64,000 nucleotides of DNA from Galaxea fascicularis (lineage: Eukaryota; Cnidaria; Anthozoa; Scleractinia; Euphylliidae): contig OX419342.1 of NCBI GenBank assembly GCA_948470475.1, forward strand, positions 7,394,196 to 7,458,195. Reading direction: 5' to 3'. Below are positions 33,419 to 46,900 of this stretch, one piece after another (positions within the stretch are counted from its first letter, which is position 1; each line of letters starts with the position of its first letter). The notes under the pieces were generated by a model. That model worked only from the letters and a program-made list of their open reading frames with translations. It made no database searches and was not told where the DNA came from. The translations under genes were made by a program, and so were the position numbers.

Positions 33419-34937
33419 ATGGCGGCCGTCGGTGCTCTGTGTAAAATTTGCAGATCGTTTTTCTCTACGGCTTCTCTCGTGCAATCACAAACTGGACCTG
33501 CATCAGCAAAGGTTAGCTACCTAGCTTCTTCTTAGTTAAATTTAACCCGTTAATTTTAAAATTAATATTATTTTTATTTGTCCTTTTTTAGGCTGCCAGT
33601 GCAGTCAAAAGACCAAGGTCTCTAAAGAATAGTAAAGCGTTATATCAGGTCAAGCCAGAAAGGCTAAAGCAGATTGAAGAATCTCCCAGTGGATGGGTTC
33701 CTCCTGCAACCGGTATGATGATTCCCAAGATGTAGCATTCGCAATCTGTGTTGCATAAGCCCATCATGCTCCCCCCCCCCTCCATAGTTAGGAAATTTCT
33801 CCCACTCACCCTACCCCCCTAACCATCAATATTGTCAACTATGCATAGTTTACACAATGGATCTTTGATGTTGGTTTTTAGAATTTGACATGTGCTGACT
33901 TAAGATCATGGTCTATTTGTCTAAAGTATTGAAGAATACTGACAAGTTAACTTAAGTTTTGAATTTTACATATGCAACTTTACCAATAAGTTTTAAAATC
34001 TTTCAAACAATAATTTTGTAAAACATGATAAAGCCTATGTACAGTGTATCTCCTCCAGTGACATACAATAGTATTAATTATATATTTCTTCTTTTCAATA
34101 GAACCACCAAACTTGCCATTCTTCATCAAAAGATCAAAATTCAACAACCTTCCAGTATACACAGACTACAAGCGTGGAGGAAATTATAAACTAACTGTAA
34201 TAAGAAAAATCAAAGGAGATCTGCAGGTAGGAAATACATCCTCTGCAAATCGTCATCATCATCATCATTATTATTATTAACATTGTGAGTAAACTGTATG
34301 GTACTTACTTGTAATAAGATCAGTGGTGATAAAGGCATCACTCTTTCCCAGGAGGGACGTCATTACAAATTGGAAGTGGCAATCATTAAAAGTTTGTGAA
34401 GAGCCCCTTTAACGATCTAGCCTCTTATTTGGTTGATCTGAAATAATTTGTTCTTCTCTCTATATAGAGGCATCAGTTGTGGTAAAGAAGTTGCTTCATT
34501 TATCACATGGTCTTCATAATTATCTTTCCTCTCTAATGTTGGCCAGATCAGATTTTAACTCCTTCTAGTGTAGCATCCTCATTTTTTAATCCCTAAAAGA
34601 GAAGGCAATTCACATAATTATCATTGAAATGTGGAAGTCCCTTTCTGCAGCTTTTCCAGTCTTTAAGGGGTCTATACAAAAGATATTTAATTTTAGAATT
34701 GGCATTCTTATCTAGCAATGTAGGCAAAAACATTTTTACTGTCAGTAGCAATCTTAGTAGAGTTTTGCAAGTTTGTCTTCACTTTCATCTGTTTGTTTTC
34801 AGGCTCTTGATGAGTGTTTACGACATCATCTTGGGAAAGATATTCCATGCCAAGTAAATGAACTTACAAGTCAAGTGAAGATAAAAGGAATTCAAAAGGA
34901 TGCTGTTGTGACTGTCTTAAAACAGCTTGGATTCTAG
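33419..34937 (+). CDS. MRPL49: Mitochondrial large-subunit ribosomal protein mL49
   Basis: Four exons, 33419-33511, 33592-33712, 34102-34226 and 34803-34937 (TAG), all GT/AG and in frame, giving 157 residues. The N-terminus MAAVGALCKICRSFFSTASL is basic, Ser-rich and free of acidic residues, a likely mitochondrial targeting peptide. The body contains GWVPPATEPPNLPFFIKRS, FNNLPVYTDYKRGGNYKLTV and IRKIKGDL, then IKGIQKDAVVTVLKQLGF at the end, the pattern of the mL49/Img2 family. It is a structural part of the mitochondrial ribosome. It is divergent from FAU, the neighbour it also has in mammals, where the gene was called NOF, neighbour of FAU. Confidence 0.95.
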
Positions 34938-34974
34938 TCGAAAAGCTGATGTAAATAATTATCTTTAAGATGCA

Positions 34975-34980
34975 AATAAA
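34975..34980 (+). terminator. Poly(A) signal of MRPL49
   Basis: AATAAA 38 bp after the stop codon. Confidence 0.65.
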
Positions 34981-35544
34981 GTACCATTATCAGGTAAATC
35001 ATAAAGGTCACCTGGTTGGTGAATGGATTACATTTCTATCAGCTGATGAACTGATAAATGGACAAATAAATGGATGTTCTATAAATTACCCATAAGTGAA
35101 CAGATTTTAGACCATGATTTCTATGCAGTGAAGTGTGTAGGCTTTAACATATTATTTACATTATGATTCCCAAATTATCGAAAGAATGTCAAATCATTCC
35201 AGTGCAGGACAATAAGGACACAGGGAGCTCTAATCTCAAGTAAAGAAAGTCAAGGGAAAGTAAAAACAGGAACAGTTAAAATTTCCCTCATGGGAAAGGG
35301 TTTGGATATGTCCTGGAGTTATGTATTGAATGAATAACAATATTCATCAGTAACTAATTATGCTACCGAAAAACTTGTGATTCTCATAATAATCTATCGA
35401 AAGCAGTTTGGGGGACCTATGTGAAAAGAGTTGCAAGTCAATGGGAGACAAGAAATGAGAAGCTATGATCTGGGATTTTGATAGTGGTGAAAACAAGGAG
35501 AAATTAAACTGGAAAAAGTCCATTTTGACAGATGTATGTTCAGA

Positions 35545-35728
35545 GACCTGGCCTTTGAGTAGAAGTGAGGTTGGGGTTGACTTTGTTTTGATACAGACCT
35601 CACTGCTTTTCTCATGTAAATCATGTTATGCTAGCTAGTCCACATTAATTTGCACGTGAAAGACAGAAAGGTTTGTATCAAAACAAGGTCAACCCCAGCC
35701 TCGCTTTTACTCAAAGGCCAGGTCACTC
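35545..35728. repeat. Palindromic element, ~184 bp
   Basis: GACCTGGCCTTTGAGTAGAA then GTGAGGTTGGGGTTGAC on the left is mirrored by GTCAACCCCAGCCTCGCTTT then TACTCAAAGGCCAGGTC. Arms of about 57 bp surround a ~70-bp centre. The rest of 34981-36209 shows no gene. Confidence 0.75.
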
Positions 35729-36209
35729 AACACACAACAGTTTATTGTAAAATGGACTATTGGGCAATGTTGCACATGAAGACCATTTGCAAAAAATACC
35801 AAAGACTTGGGAGAGAAAATCTGGAAGGGATAACAATTTACACATTAGTTTCCCCTTTTGTCACTTCCATGGAAATGCAACAGTTCCCTCTGCAGATCCC
35901 GGGGCACACAGAAGAACACCAAGTAAAAAGTAATCCCAAGTGAACAAAATACAATGTTTTCTGGTACCTGCAGAAAGTCCCACGCACTGGGACAGTGCAT
36001 TGTTCACTGTGGCCAAAAATGGAGTTGTTTGAATCTAACAGAGAAGCCTGGGTCCTAATGAGAATTGAAGGACATTTCGCGATACTTTATATGACGCCAT
36101 TTCCGCGACCCATTTCAAGTTGAGGCAGTCTTGTGTTGTTGCGTTGTTCTTGTATCCCCTCAAAAGTTTGTTGATTACGAAACGAAAAGAACATACTCGC
36201 TTAGAAGAG

Positions 36210-39200
36210 ATGGTCTGCGATAAATGTAAGTGAGAATAACTTTTTTCCTTAATTGATCTCTGGTTTAGACAGCCCGATCGTTTTAACTTTCAGCGATCCT
36301 CAGTGGCCATGGTTTGGTTAACCAGGCATACCAGTTATTAAACGAGTCAATTTAGGGTACTATACCATGGTACAAATGAGGATATGGGACCCAAATTGCA
36401 TTCATTTTTACCATCTGAGATTGTTCATTCAAAAATGATTTTAGTTCATATTTCAAGATTCCTGATGTTCAGTTGCATTGATTCTCAACATCTTTGCATG
36501 TTTTGGTATCTTTATATGTCAAAAGCATTTCCTCTGTGCAGTGGTATTTATTAACAAAAAAGTTGTTGCCTCTCACCATGGTAGAATTAAAGCAAAAAGC
36601 CTTCATAGTTTACCTTTTACATCAAAAAACATAGTAACAACCGATCTTTTTGTAAGTTAGGCAGTCACCATTATTATGTTTGTTGTTAATGATCTATTCA
36701 TTCCTTCCTTTCTTCTTTTCTTGAAATAATTTTAATCAGAGAGGGTAATTAGCTCGATCAGTCCCCTGGCAAAGGCTTAGCCTCTCCTATGCGTGTGGGT
36801 ATTACGAAAGGTGTCTGTGGTGGAACATAGGGCATCCACTTTGGATCTCCATTGGGGCATAGCACTCCATTTTTGACGATTTCCTTCACTTCTCTCCAAA
36901 CCAGATTCTTGTTTTTGTGACGCTGTGCCCTCAAAACAGTCCTTTAGACGTCCTCCACACCTTACACCTTATTACCCTGTCGACAATGTTCAGTTTCTGG
37001 TTCTCCGAGAGTTAACCGAATGCACTGACTTCCACTTATAATATTGGTGTGTAACCTATCAACCATACTTCACTGCGCTGATTGTATTCCTTTATGGATG
37101 TGTCTCTAAAACTGAAGTATTCATAACGATGCAACAAAAATTCTTAAAATAGCGCAGTTTTGATCCGGAGGACCTAGAACTTTCAAGGCTGAAAAAGACT
37201 TCCTAAGCGACAGCCTCAAAACTTGTCAACAAACGATCAAAGTCGCAGCAAAGTTTAATGATTCACAAGTTAGAAATCAAATGTGTTACAAACAAGGGTT
37301 TCGACAAAAATTAGCTAATTAATCTCCCTGTTACGAATGCTTTTACTAAAATTTGGAAAGCTTAAAAGCGTCCTAAACAAAGTGTCAAACACTTTACAAG
37401 TTAATCTTTTTCATAAATTGATGTTAAAGTGAGATTATTCCAAATTTTGCCATAGCGATTACGACTAGACTATCGGAGCCGTGTTACTTAAAAGCGTATC
37501 AACATAATAGAGTCCAGCTTAACAAAAGTCTTCAAGCTGGCCTTAAAAAGAATCAACTAAAATTTTATGTACCAAACATCTTTCTTTAAAATTTGTAAAG
37601 TTCCAAATGTCGTAAAATAAAGTTTAGAGTGTCTTTGGACCAGATAATTTCTTGCAGATGGTGATGATGAAAAATGCGGCATTTTAGCGCGAGCCCACCA
37701 TCTGAAATTTACTTCATTGACGGCTACTGTTTTTGGCCTCTTCAAGGGAATCATTGTTTCTGGCATCGACTACATCTTAAAGTTCTCTTTCCTCACAAAC
37801 TGCTACATTTTGTAAGTAGTCTTCAGGCCGTCGAGTGACTCCTGCACGCCACAAAGTAGTGTCCGGCACGGCAATAAACATGGTTGAATACGAGTACTAC
37901 ATGCTAAATTGTGTCAGGTGAAACACTTGAAAAATGAATATTGTTCTTCAAATCATTGTTTGAGTGCGATTGGTTCAATATTTGCTCTGCGAACGCGACA
38001 GTAGATTGAAGGAGCCGTGTTACCAACGGGTCGGGCGCATTAACGAAAAAAGTGTAGCGTAACAAAAGTTCGCAGTTCGGCGTTGCAAGGCGTCAATGTT
38101 AATTTTGTGTACCGGCTGCATTTTGTCTCAAATTGTTCAATTTTGAAAATGTCGTAAAATAGAGCTTAGAGTGTCTTTGGACCAGATAATTTCTTGCAGT
38201 TACTGTAATGGTTATGGTCATGGTGAAAAACAGGCCCTTTTTACCACACGCTTACCACCTAAAATTTCCTTCATTGAAGGCTTTATCTCTGCGCATCGTG
38301 AAGTAATGTTCATACTATTGTTGTAATCTCATCGGGCCCTTGTCTCACAAACTGTTCCATTTACTTAAAGGTTTGGTCTCTTTCCACATGTAATAGTTCA
38401 AGTGCCGTTTTAGTGTCAAGTACTGATATGCATCCCAGTTTTATCAGTTGTGCAGTTGGATATAACTTACTGGCAAGGTGCCGGTTTGGGAAATGTTACT
38501 GTAATAAACTTTACATTTCTATGTTGGTAAATGAAGTGATTGAGTGAGATGAGCTCAATTTTCCCGTGATAAGTAAATGTAGCCGGCATACAGATAATGC
38601 GTCGAGTAACAGAGGTATCAAAGCAAACGGTGTACTGTATCAGGAGTATTCAAGCGCGGTGTTATACAGCAAGAAAATTAGTTCCGTAGAACGAATTAAT
38701 TTGACTGAAATTAGAAAGCTTGAAAGCGTTCCAAAGGCGACTTTATGGTGTAAATAGTTTGAAACGGGTAAAGTTTGCGGCTTGCTTTCTGCAGTTGTTG
38801 TTGTAATGGTGAAAAATGCGGCATTTTAGCGCGAGCCCACCATCTGAAATTTACTTCATTGACGGCTACTGTTTTTGGCCTCTTCAAGGGAATCATTGTT
38901 TCTGGCATCTACTACATCTTAAAGTTCTCTTTTCTCACAAACTGCTAAATTTTGTAAAGTTTTGTGGTTCCATTCTACACGAAGTAGTCTTCAGGCCGTC
39001 GAATGACTCCTGCACGCCACAAAGTAGTGTCCGGCACGGCAATAAACATGGTTGAATACGAGTACTTCATGCTGAATTGCATCAGGTGAAACACTTGAAA
39101 AGTGAATATTATTCTTCAAATCGTTGTTTGAGTACGATTGGTTCAATATTTGCTCTGCGAATGCGACTAGATTGGAGGAGCCGTGTTACTAACGGGTCGG

Positions 39201-40890
39201 GCACATTAACGAAAAAGAGTGTAGCGTAACAAAAGTTTGCAGTTCGGCGTTGCAAGGCGTCAATGTTAATTTTGTGTACCGGCTGCATTTTGTTTCAAAT
39301 TGCTCAATTTTGAAAATGTCGTAAAATAGAGTTTAGAGTGCCTTTGGACAAGATAATTTCTTGCAGTTACTGTAGTGGTTATGGTCATGGTGAAAAATGC
39401 GCCATTTTAGCGCGAGCCCACCATCTAAAATTTACTTCATTGACGGCTAGCTACTGTTTTTGGCCTCTTCAAAGGAATCATCGTCTCTGGCATCGACTAC
39501 ATGTTACAGTTCTCTTTTCTCACAAACTGCTACATTTTGCAAAGTTTTGTGGTTCCATTCTACACGAAGTAGTCTTCAGGCCGTCGAGTGACTACTGCAC
39601 GCCACAAGGTAGTGTCCGGCAAGGCAATAAACATAGTTGAATACGAGTGCATGCTAAATTGTGTCGGGTGAAACACTTGAATATTGAGTGAATATTGTTC
39701 TTCAAATTGTTGTTTGAGTGCGATTTGTTCAATATTTGCTCTGCGAATGCGACTAGATTGAAGGAGCCGTGTTAAAACTAACGGGTCGGGCGTGTTAACG
39801 AAAAAGAGCGTAGCGTAACAAAAGTTTCCAGTTCGTCGTTTCAAGGCGTCAATGTTAATTTTGTGTACCGGCTGCATTTGTTTTAAATTGTTCAATTTTG
39901 AAAATGTCGTAAAATAGAGCTTAGAGTGTCTTTGGACCAGATAATTTCTTGCTTACTGCAACGGTTATGGTCATGGTGAAAAACAGGCCCTTTTTACCAC
40001 ACGCTTACCACCTAAAATTTCCTTTATTGAAGGCTTTATCTTTGCACATCGTGAAGTAATGTTCATACTATTGTTGTAATCTTATCGGGCCCTTGTCTCA
40101 CAATATTTCTGAGCTTACAGGCACTGTGGCCTTATTCGCTGACAAAATCGACTTTTTTAGATTTAGGTGTTCCTCCGGACATGTTATCTCCAAAACGAAG
40201 TCGGTGACCCCCTATCTTTTTTACATTTCTGACAGAACTAACACATCATCTTACAGTCGTAAAAGTCTCAGAAAGAAATCAACCCTTTGAAAATTTCACG
40301 TGAACGTCCTTAAATCTCTTACAATCACAGCCACCTAAGAAGCTCAATGTAAACTGAAAATAATCTCACTTAATCACATCATTTATAGAGAGTATGTAAC
40401 CAGTCTCCAGAGATTCGAATGACATTGGGTTCGCGGTCATGTTGGCGGACAATAACGAGAGAAGCTAGTGAGAAATCTTTTGTTCACCGTACACCAACAT
40501 GGGGGTGATGACATAACGCGTATACCCCCTGATTAGAGAGCTTAAAGACGAAGGCGACGGCAAGAAGAACACCACGAAACAATAGGCTTAATAAGCAAAA
40601 ACAATACTCTGCACGTGCGTTTTAGATTTATGTACACTTCTTTGTCGTCCTCAGGAAAACACCAACGTGAAATGGCCAAATTTTAGGTTTTAATGAGAAC
40701 GTGAGCGTATGACGGTGAACTCTTCATTATTTTTCCCAACTTCAGTGCCGTTTTTACTAATTTACCTCCACAAAACTTCCCCAGCATTTTACAAGTTAAA
40801 CCAGTGGAAAAGCTCGCGAAGAGTTACGATAACTAGAAGTCTATATTTCGAAGTGACGGTTCCGTTACCGTTGCTGTTGCCGTTGCCGTT

Positions 40891-40925
<35 letters not shown>

Positions 40926-43900
40926 TGCTACACCTCTCTAATTGACACTTCCCAAATCGACACCTTGCCAGTACGTTATATCCAACTGCACAACTGATAA
41001 AACTGGGATGCATATACTTGACACTAAAACGGCCCTTGAACTATTACATGTGGAAAGAGACCAAACCTTTAAGTAAATGGAACAGTTTGTGAGACAAGGG
41101 CCCAATAAGATTACAACAATAGTATGAACATTACTTCACGATGTGCAACGATAAAGCCTTCAATAAAGTAAACTTTAGGTGGTAAGCGTGTGGTAAAAAG
41201 GGCCTGTTTTTCACCATGACCATAACCATTACAGTAAGCAAGAAATTATCTGGTCAAAAGACACTCTTAACTCTATTTTACGACATTTTCAAAGTTGAAC
41301 AATTTAAAACAAATGCAGCCGGTACACACAATTAACATTGACGACTTGTAACGACGAACTGCAAACTTTTGTTACGCTACACTCTTTTTCGTTAACACGC
41401 CCAACCCGTTAGTAACACGGATCCTTCAATCTAGTCACATTGGCAGAGCAAATATTGAACCAATCGTACTCAAACAACAATTTGAAGAACAATATTCACT
41501 GTTCAAGTGTTTCACCTGACACAATTTAGCATGTACTAGTATTCAACCATGTTTATTGTGCCGGACACTACTTTGTGGCGTGCAGTAGTCATTCGACGGC
41601 CTGAAGACTATTTCGTGTAGAATGCAACCACAAAACTTTGCAAAATATAGCAGTTTGTGAGAAAAGAGGACTGCAACATGTAGTCGATGTCAGAGGCGAT
41701 GATTGCTTTGAAGAGCCCAGAAACAGTAGCTGTCAATGAAGTAAATTTTAGATGGTGGGCTCGCGCTAAAATGGCGCATTTTTCGCCATTACCATAACAA
41801 CCGCAGAAAGCAAGCCGCAAACTTTACGCGTTTCATACTATTTACACCATAAAGTCGCCTTTAGAACTCTTTTAAGCTTTCTAATTTCAGTCAAATTAAT
41901 TCGTTCTACGGAACTAATTTTCTTGATGTATAACACCCGGCGCGCTTGAATACTCCTGATATAGTACACCGTTTGCTTTGATACCTTTGTTACTCGACGC
42001 ATTATCCGTGTGCCGGCTAGATTTACTTATCATGGGAAAATTGAGTTCATCTCACTCAATCCCTTTATTTGCCAACATAGAAATGTAAAGTTTATTACAG
42101 TAACATTTCCCAAACCGGCACCTTGCCAGTAAGTTATATCCAACTGCACAACTGATAAAACTAGGATGCATATCAGTACTTGACACTAAAACGGCCTTTG
42201 AACTATTACATGTGGAAAGTGACCAAACCGGCTTTAAGTAAATGGAACGGTTTGTGCAATTAAGTCTTTGCCAAATATTATTTAAGTGGACCTATTGATT
42301 GAACTTAAGTCAACTGGTGAGGTTCCATAAAGAACAAGTTCGCATTTAGCGACCATACTTTCACACGCCTTGCAGCCGCAAGATGGCAGGATTCGACGTC
42401 CCATTCATAGAAATCTTGATTTTTTTTTTTTACTTTCCACATTGATTTCTTGATCATTTTAGGACAAAGCAGAGATAATTGTAAATAAAATCTGTTCAGT
42501 CTGGAAAGAAAAGTAGGGGTCACCGACCATTTACGAGAGTAAACTGAAGGCGAAGGGGATGCAACAGCTACCATCCTTATACTTGCTTAGCTTTCTTTCT
42601 CATTGCACGTGCTGGATGGCTAACGTGGATGGCTAACGTGGCATCGTCTGGTTTTTTAACTGTGTTGGATGGTGTCCCCTCCACCTGGTCGGAAGTTCCA
42701 TCTGGTGTCCCACAGGGCTCCATTTTGGGGCCTTTATTTTTTGTTTTTTTTATAAGCGACTTGCCTGATGTCATTCTCCCTGGAAATACTATCGCGCTTT
42801 TTGCGGATGATTGTAAAATTTCAAGAATCATTGATGATGCTAGTGATCAACTCTGTTTTCAACAGGACCTGGATAATCTCCATCAGTGGAGTATTCGCAA
42901 CGCTTTGGACTTAAATGTCAAAAAGTGCAAAATTATGAGAATAACAAAGAAACAGCATCCCTATGTCTCTAATTATTCCTTGGACAATTCCATTTTGGAC
43001 GAAGTTAAAGAATTCAAAGACTTGGGAGTAACAACTACTGATAATTTTAATTGGAACTCGCACATTGATATTATTGTTTCCAAAGCAAACAGAATGCTAG
43101 GGCTAATTAAAAGGTCATGTAGAGGTCTGGATGACGCTAAGACACTGAGAACTCTCTACTGCGCATTGGTTCGATCAAATGTTGAATACTGTTCTGTGGT
43201 ATGGTCACCCTACACCAAAAAGAACATAGAAAAGCTTGAAAGAGTACAAAGAAGAGCAACCAAGTTCATTTTAAAGACTGAGGACAATTATGAGACTCGC
43301 TTAAAGAAGCTAAATTTGATGTCACTAGAAAATAGGAGATTCATAGCTGATGTTACATTTTTATACAAAGCTCTAAATGGAATAAGTAATATTAATATTG
43401 ATTCTTATGTTGATTTTTATTCTGATGCTGATCATTATTCATTTAGGAAATATGATTATTTATCTCTTAAAAAGAAATACACAAGAACAAATCTCCTCAA
43501 ATTTAGTTTTTTTCATAGGATAGTTGACGCCTGGAATCTTTTGCCTTACGATACTCGTAAAGCAGTAAGTGTAAATATTTTTAAGAAGGGAGTTAAGAAG
43601 TATTTGTTGGATAATATGTCAAATTAGTTATTTATAGACCCTTTTATTAATTAATTTATAGTTTTTGATATATTTATCCCACTTGATCTCTATGTAATGG
43701 TTGATTGATCTTTGATTTTTATCTGATTTTAACGAAATGATCTATTATTTTAATCCTGCAAGTTGTAATAGTATAAAATCATTGGTGATCTGTTTGTTAT
43801 GGGGTCCTGGACTCCTTTACGGATTATCCATATGGCTATTCTTACTATTCTTTTAGTATGTACTATCTCTGATGCCATTAAATTGTAATAGAAATGACCT

Positions 43901-46900
43901 TGCATCATGGATTTCGTGCGCAGTAGGGATGCGCGTGAACAATTAGCGCAAATAATCATGTTTGATCCTTTATTGGAAACTACAAGTAAATTTTGTCTTC
44001 TTTTCATTCTTCTTCTCTTTATTCACTTCTCCTTCTCCTTCATCACTCCTCCTGCAACAAAAAAAATGTTTTAGACGTTTGCTTTTTTTCCCCCAAGGGA
44101 TGTGGGCAGCACACGAAAACAGAAACAATCATCGTCTGGTTTTAGTAGAATGAACCAAAGAAACGAGGAAGAAAAAAAGACTAATACCGCTCTGATTTCA
44201 TCTCTCTGCCAATTTCCCATTTGATCAAGATTTTACAATGAGTACTCCCCTCTTCCTGCTGTCTCCCCAGCAACAAGGCTGTTAGAATGCCAAGTTGTGT
44301 TTTTGTTTTGTTTTGTTTTTCAGTTAATGAAGTCACACCTATCTTTGGTGAAAACATTGGGAATTTGTTGGTCTTTAGTAAAACATACCTCACATTATGT
44401 CAAAGATGATTTATCATGACTTACATTTGCAATAACAAAGACTTTGTAGTCCCCCAAAGAGGGAGGACCGACCTACTTTAGCAGTAGGTTGGTGTTTGGG
44501 CCAATGGGCCCACACCTCTTCAGTCTGGTCGAGGTGTGCACCCACTTGCCAGCGTTACTTGATGCTTCCCGCAAGGCGCCATACTTTACAACGAAGGACT
44601 TTCTGTTCTGAAAAGGAAAATGAATTTCGCATTATTCATTACATTTATCACCACTCAACGATCAAAGAGATTTAAAATCCAAGCTAACAGTTCCGGCGAA
44701 GGAACTGTATTCCCCTTAATGAAAAGGAATAGTATAATTCACTGAAATGGGGTCATTGGTTGTTTACTCGCAAGCTTCGGCGGGGAGAGAGGAGGCTATG
44801 GCCCAGGGCTGTTGGCCCACAGAACAGAAAAGGGGACTACGGACCTCCCACTGATTAAAACTGCATTTCCTGTTTAAAAAATAATAATAAGCCTCCCTCT
44901 CTAACACCTAAAATTAACAAGAGAAATAGAGGAAATGAATTACCATACCAGCTATACTGACCACCTTTTTCAGCAATATTAGACTCACATAATTTATGTA
45001 CACTGAATGCATATCACTACTGTTATTATAAGTTTATATAAAAAAAAAACATCCAAGTTGATGTGCCTTTTAACAGCTACAGTGTTCATGTACCTGTATG
45101 TGTCATGTTTACAGAGGGCCCTCATGCAGCCACCTCATCACCTCGCTGCTTGTAACAGGAGCATGAGTAAATCCACTCAATCCCATCATTATCATTCTCA
45201 TTTTCTGAGAGAAATGGACATCCTTTTCTCAGAAGAGAGGTATAGCGTGTCTCCTGTATAACAAAAGGAAATTTGACTTAGTTAAAACATTAATTTTATT
45301 GTAGCTATAACTATACCTTTTTTATAACATAGCTGATAAATTCGTGTAGTTACATTGAACTTTAAAAGCATGCCTCATATTCTTATTATGTACGCTGACG
45401 ATGTAGGAGAGGGAATTTTTCTTTAGACAATATTCAAACTACTGTGTTGAAAACAATATTTTATTGGTTCATGCATCAAAGGTGAGTTCATCTGTACCAT
45501 GGAGATATGAAGCACTTGGGAAGTTGGAGAGCACGTAAGAAGGTAGTGTTGACCTGGGCTATGTCTTGAGCAACTCTTACACATCTTTCATGCTCTGCAA
45601 ACTTCCTGCATGCTGCATATCTCAATGAACACACCGTGAAACATTTAACCAATAGCTGTTATTGAACTTATCAGCGGTTATCAGTTCTCCTTTGCGTTGC
45701 CCCCATTCGCATGCTGGGGAAAAGTACCAAGATGAAAACGAAACAACGTCCATGAAGTAGCCAACACAGTCTCCAGACTTGAATCTAGCCGAAATTGCTG
45801 CTAAGGAAGCTTTGCAACTCCATTCATGATCGACTAGACAATGTCAATAAAATGAAGAACCAACTCTTTAAATATTGAGGTCATTGCAATCCTCGATGCG
45901 TCGCGAAATGCGCCAAAACGCGAGGAAAAACGGAAACAAACGCCGGCATATTGAAAGTGAAATGTCTCTTGACTGTAGCATTCAGGTATCTAATAGAGAA
46001 GCTTTACAATTCAATTCCTGGTTGACTAAACAATGTGATTAAAACGAAGAACCATCTCACTAAATATTGAGGTCATTGCCACCCTCGATGGGTCGCAAAC
46101 TGTGCCAAACCTAAACGCAAGGAAAAACGGAAACAAACACCGCCATATTGAAAGTGACAAATATTTCATGTCCCTTGTAGCATTCAGTTATATTGTCCCC
46201 TGAATGTAGGAATCATGCGAGTTTACCGTGTTCAGCGTTTGATAAATAACGCTTCGCGTGATCTGCCAACATCGTTTTACCAGTAAGTAACTGTTAACTG
46301 TCGATAAAGACCTACTATTCCAGTCTTAAACTGTAGTCAAAAAATCATTTAATGAGAGTTGAGATAAAACTCCACACAGCCTATAACTTACCAAACTACA
46401 CGTATCTTCCTCATCAGAACTCGAATTATGGACCTCCGGAATGGCTCTTCTGGCGTGTTTAGAAGGAGAAGTGATTGGAGCACAATCACTAAAATCGCTT
46501 GGCCATTCTCTTCTCCTCGGCATCATTCACGGCATCCGACGGCATTAGCTTCAATGCTCACTGGCACTTCACGTTCCTTCACATCACTTACGATTGTGCA
46601 CGAAACTGACCAGTGGAATCGCAGTCTCGTGGTACAAGAAAGGGCCTTTTGGGTCCCATATCCTCTTTTGTACCATGGTAACCCTCCCCAAAAGTGACCC
46701 GTTTTATGCCTCGGCATACATGTAGATCGCTGTTATAAAAGATGAATTTTCGCCTTACATGGACTCCGCAATTAATTGTTCTATGATTTAGGTCAAAAGA
46801 AACTCGGGAAGGTGATTTGTCCTGACCCATGGAAGGCTGGAGCAAGAAATACAACAGGTAATCTTGATGGTAGAAATTGTGATGGGTCTATGATGGGTCT

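Noticed and set aside
38711..38908. Repeated short peptides (MPETMIPLKRPKTVAVNEV) at 37557 and 38711
   Set aside because: Identical peptides arise from duplicated non-coding units of the repeat array, with no longer conserved frame.
44473..44607. Possible small nuclear RNA on the minus strand
   Set aside because: GC-rich and structured in look, but does not match U1, U2 or U3 as recalled, and a strong splice acceptor precedes it.
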